Positions 10,490 through 22,316 of a DNA stretch of 64,000 bases are shown here, one piece after another. The DNA is taken from positions 18,879,307 to 18,943,306 of the forward strand of contig OZ024797.1 in the NCBI GenBank assembly GCA_964017045.1, read 5' to 3'. The DNA comes from Omphiscola glabra. Taxonomy: Eukaryota; Mollusca; Gastropoda; Lymnaeidae. Position numbers and translations under genes: made by a program. Position 1 is the first letter of the stretch, and every line of letters starts with the position of its first letter. The notes under the pieces are model-generated. The model was given only the letters and a program-made list of their open reading frames with translations. It made no database searches and was not told where the DNA came from.

Positions 10490-10884
10490 AAAAAAATTAA
10501 ATTTGAAGGAAAAACAATCAACTGCCAGGTCTCCGTTCTCACATCTTTTTAGGGGTCACAATGACGTCACACACTGGGGGATGGCGGAGTCACGATATTA
10601 TGGAAAACTATTATGAAGGCAATTTTGTGACATGTGTGACATTCGTGTGGAAGGGAAAGTGGGGGCGGGGGTGAAATAGGCCGAAAATAATGCTGCACTT
10701 AAGGATTAAGCCTTTTAAAAAAAAAAAGCAAATATTAGATAATAGGTCCAGGAGTCTTGTCAGGTATTTGTGTCGTGGCTTGTCAAGATTAGTTACATGT
10801 ATAGCAGCAGGCGTCATTAGTATTGTGTCTTCTGTCGTTTTGGTCCCTTATCCTTAAGACTATGTTTCCCAATTAATTTTTTTA
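10490..10884. other. No gene seen
   Basis: A-rich tract at 10488-10500 and near 10719, otherwise single-copy. Nothing recognised. Confidence 0.35.
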
Positions 10885-12492
10885 CCACGTCCCACCATGT
10901 CCCACCACATCCCACTATACACCACATTCCACTATGTCCCACCACATCCCACAATGTCCCACCAGATCCCACCATGTCCCACTACATCCAACTATGTCCC
11001 ACCAGATCCCATCATGTCCCACCACATCCTACTATGTCCCAACACATCCCACAATGTCCCACCAGATCCCATCATGTCCCACCACATCCTACTATGCCCC
11101 ACCACATCCCACTATGCCCCACCAGATCCCACTATGCCCCACCAGATCCCACTATGTCCACCACATCCCACCATGTCCCACCACACCCCACTATGTCCAA
11201 CCAGGTCCCACCAGATCCCACTATGTTCCACCACATCCCACTATGTCCCACCACATCCAACTATGTCCCACCAGATACCACTATGTCCCACCACATCCCA
11301 CTATGTCCCACCAGATCCCACTATGTCCCACCCCATCCCACTATGTCACACCAAATCCCACCATGTCCCACCAGATCCCACTATGTCCCAACACATCCCA
11401 CTATGTCCCACCACATCCAACTATGTCCCACCACATCCCACTATGTCCCACCAGATCCCATCATGTCCCACCACATCCAACTATGTCCCACCACATCCCA
11501 CTATGTCCCACCACATCCCACTATGTCCCACCACATCCAACTATGTCCCACCACATCCCACTATGTCCCACCACATCCCACTATGTCCCACCACATTCCA
11601 CTATGTCCAACGACATCCCACTATGTCCCACCACATCCCACCATGTCCCACCACATCCCACTATGACCCACCACATCCCACTATGTCCCACCAGATCCCA
11701 TCATGCCCCACCAGATCCCATCATGTCCCACCACATCCTACTATGTCCCACCACATCCCACTATGTCCCACCAGATCCCATCATGTCCCACCACACCCCA
11801 CTATGTCCCACCACATCCCACTATGTCCCACCACATCCCACCATGTCCCACCACATCCAACTATGTCCAACCACATCCCACTATGTCCCACCACATCCCA
11901 CTATGTCCCACCACATCCAACTATGTCCCAACACACCCCACCATGTCCCAACACATCCAACTATGTCCCACCACATCCCACTATGCCCCACCACATCCCA
12001 CCATGTCCCACCACATCCCACTATGTCCCACCACATCCCACTATGTCCCACCACATCCAACTATGTCCCAACACATCCCACCATGTCCCAACGCATCCAA
12101 CTATGTCCCAACACATCCAACTATGTCCCAACACATCCCACTATGTCCCAACACATCCCACCAGATTCAATCATGTCCCACCACATCCAACTATGTCCCA
12201 CCACATCCCACCATGTCCCACCACATCCAACTATGCCCCAACACATCCCAATATGTCCCACCACATTCCACTATGTCCCAACACATCCCACTATGTCCCA
12301 CCCCATCCCACTATGCCCCACCACATCCCACTATGTCCCACCACATTCCACTATGTCCCACCACACCCAACTATGACCCACCACACCCAACTATGACCCA
12401 TCACACCCCACTATGTCCCACCACATCCCACCATGCCCCACCACAGTCCACTATGTCCCACTACATCCCACCACATCCCACTATGCCCCACC
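10885..12492. repeat. Minisatellite, 20-bp unit x ~80
   Basis: Very regular 20-bp array, core CATCCCACTATGTCCCACCA, with ACATCC/AGATCC, CACTATG/CACCATG and CCAAC/CCCAC variants. The + strand is almost devoid of G outside ATG. Since 20 is not a multiple of three, three shifted + frames read through it, producing ORFs up to 499 codons of MSHHIPLCPT-like sequence. I regard all as artefacts. Confidence 0.97.
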
Positions 12493-13427
12493 TTAGAAAG
12501 TTGAGCTGTTTAATATACCCTCCAGTCCCTCCATTTGTTTTTTCAAGTAAAAGATACTTTTTTAATTGCCCTCTTCTCCCCCCCCCCCCCCCCCCTCCCC
12601 AAAAAAAAACAAAAAAACAAAAAACGCTTTTTTTTTAAAAATTAAAAATAACTAAACACAATTCTTCTTGCAGAGGCTAAATATTTCCACTCCCCCAAAT
12701 CTTCCAATTCCTCCACCCTAAGCGCATGTCTTACCCCCCCCCACCCCGAGGGGTGCAAACCCTATACGTTGGAAAACACTCTTCCGGTTTGCAGGTTTGT
12801 TTCCTCTGTGGGCGTCCCTATTAGCAGTCGTGAGCTGGCGTGAGCAGATATTTTGTAAAAAAAGAAAATAATTAAATACGTCGAACCTGTTATAAATGCT
12901 GTTTGAACAGCTTTTGAAATTCCCTTTACTCTTTGATGAAGTGGCGTTCTCGCCTCAAACAACAATAACGCCAGGAGGAGAAAAGTTACAGCCACAAATA
13001 ACAATGAATTCATCGCGCAGTCGATCTGGTCAGCCAGGAATGTGTAAGCCTCGCTCCTGGCACATTACGAATTCCACGTGAGTTCCCGTGCCCGCGACTG
13101 GATACGTGAACTCCGCGGAGATCCATTGCATTATTTGTTCAAAGGGGGGAGACGGTTACGTTACTCTGCCGTTGATCTCCCAGAGTCAGGGGTCGTAGAT
13201 TGAAGCGAATCCCGCAGTTATCGCCCGCTTCTCGGCCTAATTTATGCTGGACGGTGACATGTTCTTGGGTTACGTCCCTTCGAGCAGCCAGTGGTCAGAG
13301 GACGAGGCTAACAGCCAGATATAGCGAGAATGAAGCGAGTGTCTCCATGCAGTCGAGTTCAATAGATAAACGAGTGATTTATTGGTGCATTGTGGGTAGT
13401 AACAAAAAAATGGCCGGGCAGTAAACA
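12493..13427. other. No gene recognised; C18/A9 homopolymer junction
   Basis: A cytosine run at 12578-12600 abuts adenine runs at 12601-12625. Further right, short ORFs on both strands show no domain. Confidence 0.35.
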
Positions 13428-13508
13428 TGGCGGGCGCTGAATTAGAGGAAATATTTGAAGGGGAAAAAAACACAATCAATTCCTGTGGACATAAGAAAAT
13501 AAAGTAGC
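13428..13508 (+). other. Short ORF with strong start context, function unknown
   Basis: AACATGGCGGGCGCTGAA opens a 26-codon frame beginning MAGAELEEIFEGEK and ending in TAG. The AACATGGCG context is good for translation and the peptide is acidic. I see no splice donor that would extend it, no known family and no repeat involvement. Chance is the simplest explanation. Confidence 0.12.
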
Positions 13509-14190
13509 AATAACAAGGTCGTCTGCCGGCTGTTGCATGAAGAGTTGTCCTAACTGTTCTTCTATATCATGTAACTTTAGATCTTTAATGAATCGTCTGG
13601 TACATTTAATTGGGTCGAACAGTGCGTGCGCATGTATGCATGTATGTGTGCATTTGTCTCTGAGCATGTATAAATGTCACTATATGGGAATGTACTCTTT
13701 TGATGATTACATGACCGTGTCATATTTTGTTTCAAGTGAAACTTAAATGTTAAGGTCACTGACCTGCACAGGATGATCTTTTACCTCGTTCATAAAACCA
13801 TGGCCAAAAAATATACTCTATTGTTAGTCGTTAAAGCTGTACCTCTGACAACTGGATTCAATCAACCAACTGGCTTTTTAGCAGTCAGTCGACTGGCTTT
13901 TGCCAGTCAGCCAACTGCTGATGTCCGAATTCACTGGTTTTAGTTTTAACCTCATGGTTAAATTTCTCCCCCAAAATAGCCACTTTTACCTCCTTATGTT
14001 CCTTAAAGTTAACGAACGACATTGTGCAGATTGAATTAAGTTACTGGGTACCTTTATAAGTATCACGTGACACTATAGTCTTAAGTGCGGTCAAATATTA
14101 GTGCACTTGTCCTGGCTTATTAGAGAACACATTGAACTGACCAACAGTAATGATGGCTTTTGAGCGGTCGCCGTGGTATTCAATTCTACC
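13509..14190. other. No gene seen
   Basis: A short direct echo is present near 13855-13920 (ACTGGnTT and GTCAGycnACTGG motifs repeated about three times). Nothing else is recognised. Confidence 0.35.
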
Positions 14191-14198
14191 AGCCAGAG

Positions 14199-14394
14199 CA
14201 GCGGTCGGCAAATCGCTGGCTCGCGAGCCACATGCGGCTTATTAGCGGACCTTGAGTGCGGCTCGGCCAGTTGGCCATAAATCATTTTTGACGACATAAA
14301 ACATGGTTTCTGACACGTTCTTGAAAGAAATGTGAATCGTCCTGTGCTGCTGATTTTTTTGGGCTCCTTTGACTAATGAGTTTTCCGACCACTG
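14199..14394. mobile_element. hAT MITE, compact relative of the 1666-3388 element
   Basis: Termini are CAGCGGTCGGCAAATCGC and TTTCCGACCACTG. In reverse complement it aligns with both arms of the 1666-3388 element, including AGGACGAT, TTTCAAGAAC and AACCATGTTTT. Its interior reads AGCCGCACTCAAGGTCCGCT then AATAAGCCGCA. This is about one and a half copies of what became the 22-bp unit, so it represents the unexpanded state. Flanking 8-mers match poorly (4 of 8). Confidence 0.75.
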
Positions 14395-14452
14395 CGCTAG
14401 GAGGTCATTTCTATCAAAAATAAACGTTGCCTACTTTTTACGTGACCTAAAT

Positions 14453-14632
14453 CAGCGTTTCCAAAACTTTAAAGTTTGGCTGACCGGTGGGCGAGTTTCG
14501 AAATTGCACCAGTGACCGTTGCCAGATATGTTAATTATATTTTCTTTTTGACTGACCGTAAATACTCTCGTTGGGCAGACCAGCAACGTAAGGCTCGCGG
14601 ACAGTCCGTGGACCGCCATTTTGGGAATGTTG
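14453..14632. mobile_element. hAT MITE, CAGCGTTTCC terminal type, with TSD
   Basis: The left end is CAGCGTTTCCAAAAC. The right end, reverse-complemented, is CAACATTCCCAAAA, with 11 of 14 positions matching. Flanks are ACCTAAAT (14445-14452) and ACCTAGAT (14633-14640), 7 of 8 identical. It is non-coding, 180 bp, and inserted 58 bp from the preceding MITE. Confidence 0.75.
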
Positions 14633-14640
14633 ACCTAGAT

Positions 14641-15031
14641 TATTGACATTGCCCTCTGCCTCGGTAACCTCGACTCTAACAAATAAGTTCGGTCATTTTG
14701 ACCTAGTTACCGGCATGGTCAAGTATTTCCAGCCTGGCCCTGGGAGTCTTCAGAAAAAAAGGGGGGGGGGGGGCCTACGTGACCTGACGTACAGCTGACC
14801 ACATTATCCTGATTTCCCACCCAGCACCGACGCGTGTCCAGTGTCCACACTCGGACGTGTCGTTAACACTTTCATAAACAGAGATCATGACGCATGTCAC
14901 TGACAACGAAACTCTAGCAACCAATTAGATAATAGATAGTCTCGATTTTTAATGTTGAAACGATATGAGTGGAAGTGAATTTAGTGACGCAGAGATGTCA
15001 TGAAGAGGCAACAAGCACGGGGTGGGGGTTC
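14641..15031. other. No gene seen; A7/G13 junction
   Basis: Single-copy sequence with an A-run joined to a G-run at 14754-14773. Nothing else recognised. Confidence 0.35.
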
Positions 15032-15039
15032 ATCTACAG

Positions 15040-15186
15040 CAGCGGTTCTCAAACACAAGGGTCGCCTAAGATCATCGGAGAACATATTTATGAAGTAGCA
15101 ACGAAAATAATTGTATGGTTGGGGGTCGCCATAACATTAGGTACTGTATTAAAGGGTCGCGGCATTAGGAAGGTTGAGAACAACTG
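15040..15186. mobile_element. hAT (Charlie-type) MITE with TSD
   Basis: The 147-bp element starts CAGCGGTTCTCAAAC and ends GGTTGAGAACAACTG. Flanks ATCTACAG (15032-15039) and ATCTATAG (15187-15194) match at 7 of 8 positions. A 21-bp minisatellite begins about 20 bp beyond its right end. Confidence 0.85.
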
Positions 15187-15204
15187 ATCTATAGCATCGG
15201 GTTT

Positions 15205-15540
15205 AATGTATGTCATTGTGTGTTTACTATATGTCATTGTGTGTTTACTATATGTCATTGTGTGTTTACTATATGTCATTGTGTGTTTACTATATGTCAT
15301 TGTGTGTTTACTATATGTCATTGTGTGTTTACTATATGTCATTGTGTGTTTACTATATGTCATTGTGTGTTTACTATATGTCATTGTGTGTTTACTATAT
15401 GTCATTGTGTGTTTACTATATGTCATTGTGTGTTTACTATATGTCATTGTGTGTTTACTATATGTCATTGTGTGTTTACTATATGTCATTGTGTGTTTAC
15501 TATATGTCATTGTGCGTTTAATGTATGTCATTGTTTGCTC
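15205..15540. repeat. Minisatellite, 21-bp unit x ~15.5, highly homogeneous
   Basis: Core ATGTCATTGTGTGTTTACTA. Copies are almost identical except the first and last, which both have TTTAATGTATG. Homogeneity suggests recent expansion. Three + frames and one - frame stay open across it; none is credible as a gene. Confidence 0.96.
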
Positions 15541-15745
15541 GGTGATCCTAGAAACGGGCTCATTGAGTTTGAAACCTATTAACATATTAGTCGTACCAGG
15601 GTCTCTTTTTGTAATGTTACAAAGACATACGATTGAAAGTTGCACTCATGCCTTACATCTCTACAACAACAACACCAACAAACAGAACCAGGCAGCACAC
15701 ATCAACAGCACAACTTCAGGCTTCGAAGACATTTTCAATAGCACG

Positions 15746-16157
15746 CTAAATTATCCACAACATCCACTGACATTCCCAGCTAAATTATCCACAACATCCA
15801 CTGACATTCCCAGCTAAATTATCCACAACATCCATTGACATTCCCAGCTAAATGATCCACAACATCCACTGGCATTCCCAGCTAAATTATCCACAACATC
15901 CACTGACATTCCCAGCTAAATAATCCACAACATCCACTGACATTCCCAGCTAAATTATACACAACATCCACTGGCATTCCCAGCTAAATTATCCACAACA
16001 TCCACTGACATTCCCAGCTAAATGATCCACAACATCCACTGACATTCCAAGCTAAATTATCCACAACATCCACTGACATCCCTAGCTAAATTATCCACAA
16101 CATCCACTGACATTCCCACCCAAATTATCCACAACATCCACTGACATCCCCACCTAC
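15746..16157. repeat. Minisatellite, 34-bp unit x ~12
   Basis: Core TATCCACAACATCCACTGAC followed by ATTCCCAGCTAA. The rightmost copies degrade (CATCCCCACC). Loosely similar CATCCATTACCAT phrases continue to about 16300. Confidence 0.94.
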
Positions 16158-16912
16158 ATCTTTTATTTCTACCACCATCCATCACATCCGTTCTATTTGC
16201 CATCATCCATTACCATTCATTACATACTCAGATATCTAACTTCATCCATAGCCATCCATTATATCCAAACTATCTACTTGCATCAATTACCATTTAATAT
16301 ACCCAAATATTTTTCTACGTTCAATACAGCTCAGATATCCACACTATCCACGGGCAGGGTGACCTACTGTGTATATCCATGTTATCCACCTGTACTGTTG
16401 TCCCGGCCTGTGTCAACATCAAATACCTCGTTATGTAATAACACCTTCCATAATTACCAATTTATCCTTCTCCTAATCCTTTCCTTCATATTTTCCTCCC
16501 GATGATTATTGGAGGATTATCTGCGTGTTTACCTGCCATTAACGATTGACACTGTCGCAGCACGGCCCTCGACACGAGGAAGCAGACGCGACTCGTCCTC
16601 GTCTCGGTTCTTCCAACTTCCCAAGCCAGACATGTCAAATACTTCAACAAGACGAAATGAAGTCGCGGCGTCGAGGATATAGTTTTTGAAACGTGCGCGA
16701 CACATTACTTACTTTACGAAAACGATAAGGGAACGAGTGAAAACAACAAGAATATGTCTTTCAATTTGAACAATGATTTTGTTGTTTTTACAGATTATGT
16801 TTCAATGTGAATAATTTCTTTAATACTCTTAAATATCTGGAAATTAAACAATTAATTTTTATTTTTTTTATAACACAGAAACAACCATGAATTGTGTCAT
16901 ATTAAGGGATGT
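16158..16912. other. No gene recognised
   Basis: A degenerate continuation of the preceding repeat is followed by a CpG-richer patch at 16555-16680 and an AT-rich tail. No exon or RNA gene could be supported. Confidence 0.35.
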
Positions 16913-17098
16913 CAGAGGCGTAGCTAAGGGGGAGGGGCAGATGTGGTGACAGCTGTCCCTGGGCGCAAGACTAGTTAGGGGCGCGCAAATGTGCTTTGAT
17001 ATTATTTTATTGATGTTTGAGAGTTGAAAAAAAAAGAAAGGGAAGCTCTTTAAAATGAATCTTGTCCCCGGGAGCCAACCACTCCAGCTACGCCTCTG
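16913..17098. mobile_element. hAT-like MITE, CAGAGGCGTAGC terminal type
   Basis: Left CAGAGGCGTAGCT and right AGCTACGCCTCTG are perfect 13-bp inverted repeats. Flanks AGGGATGT (16905-16912) and ACTGATGT (17099-17106) match at 6 of 8. The ends are close to those at 37827-38013 and 56527-56692, both with perfect 8-bp duplications. Confidence 0.8.
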
Positions 17099-17106
17099 AC
17101 TGATGT

Positions 17107-18019
17107 CTTTTAAAGACTAGTTATGGTTAGGTTATTAATTTTGAAAGTTTAACGATAATAGGATTTCCGGTTATTGGTTTTGAAACCGACAAACGGTTGT
17201 TGATTAAAAAAAATTTGTAACGAAGTATAATCTATTTATTTTTGTCATATTTTAAAAAAAAATAGTTTCAATCATGATTTAAAAGAAACGCTTTATTAAA
17301 TAAAGAGAGATAGTGTTCCAAATATTAAACACACAGCAGTATTTGTTTAATGTACTGGCCAATACCTGCTTCAGGTGTCAACTCATTTCAATAGTTGAGT
17401 GTGTTATCGTTATCTTATTTATCTTATTTAAAAAAATATATATTTTGGCTTAGGAAAGTTTATTTTCTAAATAGATGACAGTCGACGAGATTGAACTCCA
17501 AGCAAGGTCTTTGTCTAGTTTCTGGAGTGAATTCAGATACATTTAAATTGCTAGTAATAAAATACATTATCAAACTGGAACAGTTTTCAAAATGGATAAA
17601 ACGATCGATTCCCACTTAAGATTTAGTTAAAAAATAAGTCAATCTGACCTCACAGAGCGGAAGAGTTAAGAATGCACTTTAAAAACCGATAACCGGTTTA
17701 AAACCGGATTTTTAAAACCGATTTGTTTCCTCGAAAGCCCCGATATTTACATTCCTAACTCCCATCCACAAGAGTCTGCAACTTAATTTGAAAACGAGGC
17801 TACACCAGAGTTAAGAGCACACTTAAATTCCGCTGATGACATCATCAAGAATTATTGACTCAAATAGAGGTTAGCTTGTGTAAATATTTGTCATTCTTCC
17901 TTTAGATATGATGGCAACTAGATGTAACCAATGTATGTTTGCCATATGCCGATAGTTGACGTGGTACCCAATTTGTATATTATGCTTGTTATGAGGGATG
18001 ACGTGTTAAAGCACGCCTA
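17107..18019. other. AT-rich interval, nothing recognised
   Basis: AACCGGTTTAAAACCGG-like motifs recur near 17685-17730. There is no gene-like signal. Confidence 0.35.
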
Positions 18020-18562
18020 TCTCGCTTCCCACGAGCATGACCCCTACTGAACTCTCGTGACCGCCTTTGAAGTGTGGCTACAAAAACTTTCCCTTGTTTA
18101 CAAAAAGATTAGTTATTCAGAACCTTATAGAAGGATCTGGATAAAACGGGAAAGCAAAACAATGCATTAGACAGTTCTAGACATTAGTAGGAAATGCCTA
18201 TAAAAGGGCTGGCCGATAGAGAGAGGGAGAGATTTTCTTTTGATCACGAGATGTGCTGTGTCATTTTATACTTTGTTGTGTGTAGATTTTTCTATTTCCT
18301 CGTTGTACCATTTTTTGCTCGTTGTATTTTTATATACAGTACCTGTACCAGCAAATCTGTAAGTTTATAATTTTAATCACATTTCTCTTGCTGTTATTAT
18401 TTAATTGAAGTTCACAAATTAAAAAGTTATTAATTGTAATTAGCTCTGGCCTTGATTGTCATTTTATTTGTTATTATTTCTAAACGTTGGTATCGTCCTT
18501 TATTATGGATTGTTTCTAGAACGAGCCATAGACTAAAATTAAGAGATTAAATTCTCAATTTA
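18020..18562 (+). repeat. Dispersed repeat R2, copy 1 (LTR- or promoter-like)
   Basis: The interval 18420-18560 (AATTGTAATTAGCTCTGG, then GGTATCGT, ACGAGCCAT and AGAGATTAAATTCTC) is matched in reverse complement at about 56060-56190, with weaker similarity extending left. The copy includes TATAAAAGGGC at 18198-18208, a good TATA box, followed by a GA-rich stretch. A solo LTR or other promoter-bearing repeat is possible, but ends and target duplication were not resolved. Confidence 0.45.
18198..18208 (+). promoter_or_regulatory. TATA-box-like motif
   Basis: TATAAAAGGGC matches the metazoan TATA consensus and its usual G-rich 3' flank. No gene starts downstream. It may be a promoter of the repeat in which it lies, or chance. 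Confidence 0.3.
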
Positions 18563-18794
18563 AAACGGTCCATAATATGCTCATATGCGAAAGGTATGAA
18601 TGCGCTCACTATACGTTGATACGCGAGTTGTTTGACTATATGTAACATAGATATCTACAACAATGGTCTCAAGTAGGCCTTATTACGTTGCCATTTCACG
18701 TGGCACCCATCTATATACTAGACTTTTGAATGTGACCTTGATCCACATGCAGGTCTGTGACGTGTGGCCAGTAGCCCACATTGTTAATCCTGTA

Positions 18795-18985
18795 GTGTTA
18801 TGCTCTGTAGTGACAAGTCCTCTATTTTCATGTCCTGTAGTGTCTTGTCGCGAAGTGTCTTGTCCCGTAGTGTCTTGTCCTCTAATGTAATGTCGTGTAG
18901 TGTCATGACCTGTAGTGTCTTATCCCGTAGTGTCTTGTCCTCAAATGTCATGTCCTGTAGTGTCATGTCCTCTAGTGTCAAGCAT
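18795..18985. repeat. Minisatellite, ~15-bp unit x ~13
   Basis: Units of TGTCCTGTAGTGTCT type with frequent changes (TCTAAT, CGTAGT). Degenerate compared with most arrays here. Confidence 0.85.
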
Positions 18986-19659
18986 TACAACAGTTTACTC
19001 AACACCAGTTCAGCGTATCGATGGCCGGATGCCCACGTTCCCCAACATCCAGAAACTTTGGCCTCAAAGTCGGAGTATTACTGTAGGCACGCGCTACAAA
19101 ACTTCTGTCTTTCCCGTCCTTGGTTAATACACCCCTCGCCCCCTCCTCGTTTCTTTCCCATCAACTTAACATACTGTTCACACTAGTTGTGCCGTCATTT
19201 TCTCTGACTACAGTAGATTCCAGCTTCTATATTACAAGAATTTTGACAAAAAAACTACTTCTCACTTTCAAATTAAAAAGAAAATTGAGGTGTACTGAAG
19301 TGGGAGAGGAGTTTATCTAAGGGGCGCTGGGGTGGAGGAGGAGTGAAGCCCCTTGACTGGTTGTCCTTATCATTCAGTATCAAAGTCTCAGATAAGCCAC
19401 TCCGGCTATCAATGGTCTGATCAATTCGGCCAATTTTGTTTACAATATTTTCTATTTTCGGTCCATAAAAGTGTCGGAAATGACGTCCCTATTGTCGCCT
19501 ATCACCGATCGCCACGAAGACACAACTTGTCGATTAGAAAATTATTTTTAGAATTTATAGGCGGGTAGGAAAAATGTCGATATTAAACATGTAACATTAA
19601 AGAATTTGAAAAACTTGAGAGATAGTGCTAAGTGTTTTTTTTAAATCCTTTATAATAGC
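18986..19659. other. No gene seen
   Basis: Several ORFs of 66-71 codons show no domain. Confidence 0.35.
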
Positions 19660-20008
19660 TTTGCTGGTGGGTGGATGGCTGGGTGGCAAAAATCTACGGA
19701 CAGCTAATTGACCCACTTCCTGTCAAGCAGTCGAGCACATAGACTCGTTGCTGATGACACCGCATTTTATCAAATTTTCAGCCCTACCCCCCAAAGCCCA
19801 ACCCCCAACTGATCATTGTGTACTGTTTTTCAAGGGGCCAAGGAAATTCCCGATAACTGCGCTAAATGAGATTATAATTTTTTAAATAACTCAAGTGCGT
19901 TTGGTTCGTTAATATTTTCTTTTGCTTTTAGGAAATAGTTGGTGAAATAAATCTGCGGTGTAGAAACGGGTGGGTCATTTGAATATTAATATAGTTCAGG
20001 GGCGTGAA
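19660..20008 (+). repeat. Dispersed repeat R1, copy A
   Basis: Shares GCTAATTGACCC, CATTTTATCAAATTTTCAGC, TGCGCTAAAT, TAATATTTTCTTTTG and GTGAAATAAATCTGCG with the copy at 54885-55610. Part is also found inverted at about 36055-36190. It begins near TGGCTGGGTGGCAAAA and ends near TTCAGGGGCGTG. No coding capacity was seen, and the class is unknown. Confidence 0.7.
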
Positions 20009-20047
20009 AAATATTGTGCGGTTGCGAAACTGGAAAAAATATTGAAG

Positions 20048-20073
20048 AAAAAAAAAAGGGGGGGGGGGGGGGG
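20048..20073. repeat. A-run joined to G16
   Basis: About ten A are followed directly by 16 G (20058-20073). It is one of several such junctions here. Confidence 0.9.
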
Positions 20074-20664
20074 AGAACTAATTGGGATTCTTATAAAGTG
20101 CGTTACTCGTATGCGTGTTTTGTCCATTTTTTAGCCCCACCCCACTAGCTCGATATTACATTTTATAAAGGATTTATAAACAAAAAAAAAAGTTTTTAAG
20201 GGCTTGTTTAATTTATCCCTTTCTCGAACGCTTGGAAACATCCAACATCCAGCATCCAGCATCCAACATGGTGAGGAACAAATAATAAAACAGCTGACGA
20301 TGCGCAGATGACGTCAGCAAAAGTTGCACCGACATTCTCAACGCAGCAAGCAGTTAATCGATTACCTCTATCGGTCGAACAAAATAATGTCATTGCTTAG
20401 TCTGAGTATCGATGTAACTATTTGAAGCGTCCACTTCGATTACCAACGTGTTTACCTTTTTTCGCGCTTTATTTGATGTTTGAATGTTTTGGGTTGGCAT
20501 CAAATGTCAGTCTGATATTCGCCATCTTGGACATTCTTTCGAGATGTTACAGGTTGGGACTCTAATTGCTGCAGGTGCCATCAGAGCTGACTCGTAAGTT
20601 ACTTTTATTTATTACTTTCTTATTGTTTTTTGCTGGGGGTTTTTTGGATGCGTAAATCGTAAAA
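20074..20664. other. No gene seen; CATCCAACATCC short repeats
   Basis: ATCCAACATCCAGCATCCAG lies near 20240. Nothing else recognised. Confidence 0.35.
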
Positions 20665-21172
20665 AAAATATAGCCCTTAGCACCAAAATCAGGCTGATGC
20701 GCTCATTAATCCTCTCCATTTTCTTATATGACTGTGAGTCCTGGACATTAATAGCAGAACTTGAAAGGAAAATAAAGGCGATGGAGATGAGATGTTTCAG
20801 AGGCATTCTTGGCATTTGCTATAGAGACCATATCACCAATGAACAAGTGAAAGAAAGGATTCGTCAAGCAACTGGGCAGTACGATGACCTCCTGGTGTCT
20901 GTAAAAAAAACGCAAACGTGAGTGGTATGGCCACGTGACCAGAAAACAAGGGCTCGCCAAAGAAATCGTGCAGGGCACTACTAGAGGAGGAAGAAGAAGA
21001 GGAAGACAGAGAAAAAGATGGGAAGATAACATCAAAGCGTGGACGAGATTAAAACTAGGCGATGCTATGCGTAGGGCAGAAGACCGAGAGGAATGGAGAA
21101 GAATAGTGTACATGTCATCTGTGGCGCCCCAACGGTCGAAGGACTACGGGACCTGATGATGATGATGATGAA
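20665..21172 (+). mobile_element. LINE 3' fragment (end of reverse transcriptase ORF)
   Basis: From about 20670 it encodes RLMRSLILSIFLYDCESWTL, then ELERKIKAMEMRCFRGILGI, the thumb and post-RT part of a non-LTR retrotransposon polyprotein. A frameshift in the A-run near 20903 moves to a second frame with EWYGHVTRKQGLAKEI, GGRRRGRQRKRWEDNIKAW and AEDREEWRRIV. A stop follows, then a TGATGATGATGA tail. It is 5'-truncated and frame-broken, so non-functional. It closely resembles 9073-9345. The antisense ORF at 20748-21113 is a shadow. Confidence 0.9.
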
Positions 21173-21364
21173 ATCGTCATGTGGTTGGGGGTTTTTTTTG
21201 GTGTTAGAAATACAATTCAAATAGTTGCAAATGACAAGGTTGTCAGCCATGTTTTTAAAAAAAAGTTGTTTGACACATTTGACATCTAACGATTGCTTGA
21301 ACATTGACTAACTGACATCTTTATAGCACTGGGTGGCAGCTTTTTTTAATTTTCATCTTGTATT

Positions 21365-21492
21365 GTTTCAGATATCAAAGATGTTTTGTTAAAGGTGTTT
21401 GTCAAAGGTGTTTCAGATGTGGAAGATGTTTTGTTAAAGGTGTTTGTCAAAGATGTTTCAGATGTCAAAGATGTTTCTGATGTTAAAGTCTC
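21365..21492. repeat. Short direct repeats around GATGTTTTGTTAAAGG
   Basis: A segment of about 45-50 bp occurs about twice, with shorter GTTTCAGATGT echoes. A degenerate or nascent array. Confidence 0.6.
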
Positions 21493-21627
21493 AACCAAAA
21501 ACTACCAACCTTTGTTTTTTTCTCTTCAGATTGAATTTTGCAACCAAAGATCACGGTTTATCATCAAGAGTTAAAGACTCCAGGTCCAATTGCGCTCTTT
21601 AAAGTTGTCAATGGCGATTTAAGTTGG

Positions 21628-21918
21628 CGTATACATTGTCAACCGACACATTATCAACCCGGACATTGTCAGCCCTCCATTATAAACCATGACATTGTCA
21701 ACCCTCATATTATCAATCCTGGACATTGTCAACCCTCGCATTAACCACCCGGACATTGTCAACCCTCATATTATCAACCCTGGACATTGTCAATCCTCGC
21801 ATTATCAGCCCGGATATTGTCAACCCTCGTATTATCAACCTGGACATTGTCAACCCTCCCATTATCAACCCGGACATTGTCAACCCGCGTACTATCAACC
21901 CGGACATTGTCAACCAAA
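21628..21918. repeat. Minisatellite, 30-bp unit x ~10
   Basis: Core ATTATCAACCCGGACATTGT followed by CAACCC. Variants include TCCTGG and CCCTCC. ORFs on both strands (INPDIV-type) are repeat artefacts. Confidence 0.93.
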
Positions 21919-22002
21919 CACACGTATGTGGTCGGCGTATGATGTTAGTGAAGATGTTGAGATGGATGTATGACGGCAATAAGGACAACATCCACGTCCT
22001 CA

Positions 22003-22316
22003 CACACTATCACACAAACACACACTCTCACACAAACACACGCTCTCACACAAACGCACACTCTCACACAAACACATACTCTCACACAAACACACACTCT
22101 CACACAAACACACGCTCTCACACAAACACACGTTCTCACACAAACACACGTTCTCACACAAACACACACTCTCACACAAACACACGCTCTCACACAAACA
22201 CACGTTCTCACACAAACACACACTCTCACACAAACACACTCTCACACAAACACACGCTCTCACACAAACACACGCTCTCACACCAACACACACTGTCAAA
22301 CAAACACACACACATA
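22003..22316. repeat. Minisatellite, 18-bp unit x ~17
   Basis: Core CACACAAACACACGCTCT, with GCTCT/ACTCT/GTTCT alternation. ORFs through it (SHTNT on +, CVCVR on -) are artefacts. Confidence 0.95.

Noticed and set aside
10885..12492. ORFs up to 499 codons of histidine/proline/serine-rich repeats
   Set aside because: The 20-bp unit has no stop in any + register, so three overlapping frames are all open and cycle through the same 20 residues. No start, signal or 3' context favours a gene.
13268..13330. Terminal repeat CAGTGGTCAGAGG of the 1666-3388 MITE family
   Set aside because: Similarity stops after about 12 bases and no partner end is present.
20748..21113. Antisense 121-codon ORF
   Set aside because: It is the shadow of the LINE reverse-transcriptase fragment on the + strand, as is the similar antisense ORF at 8787-9278.
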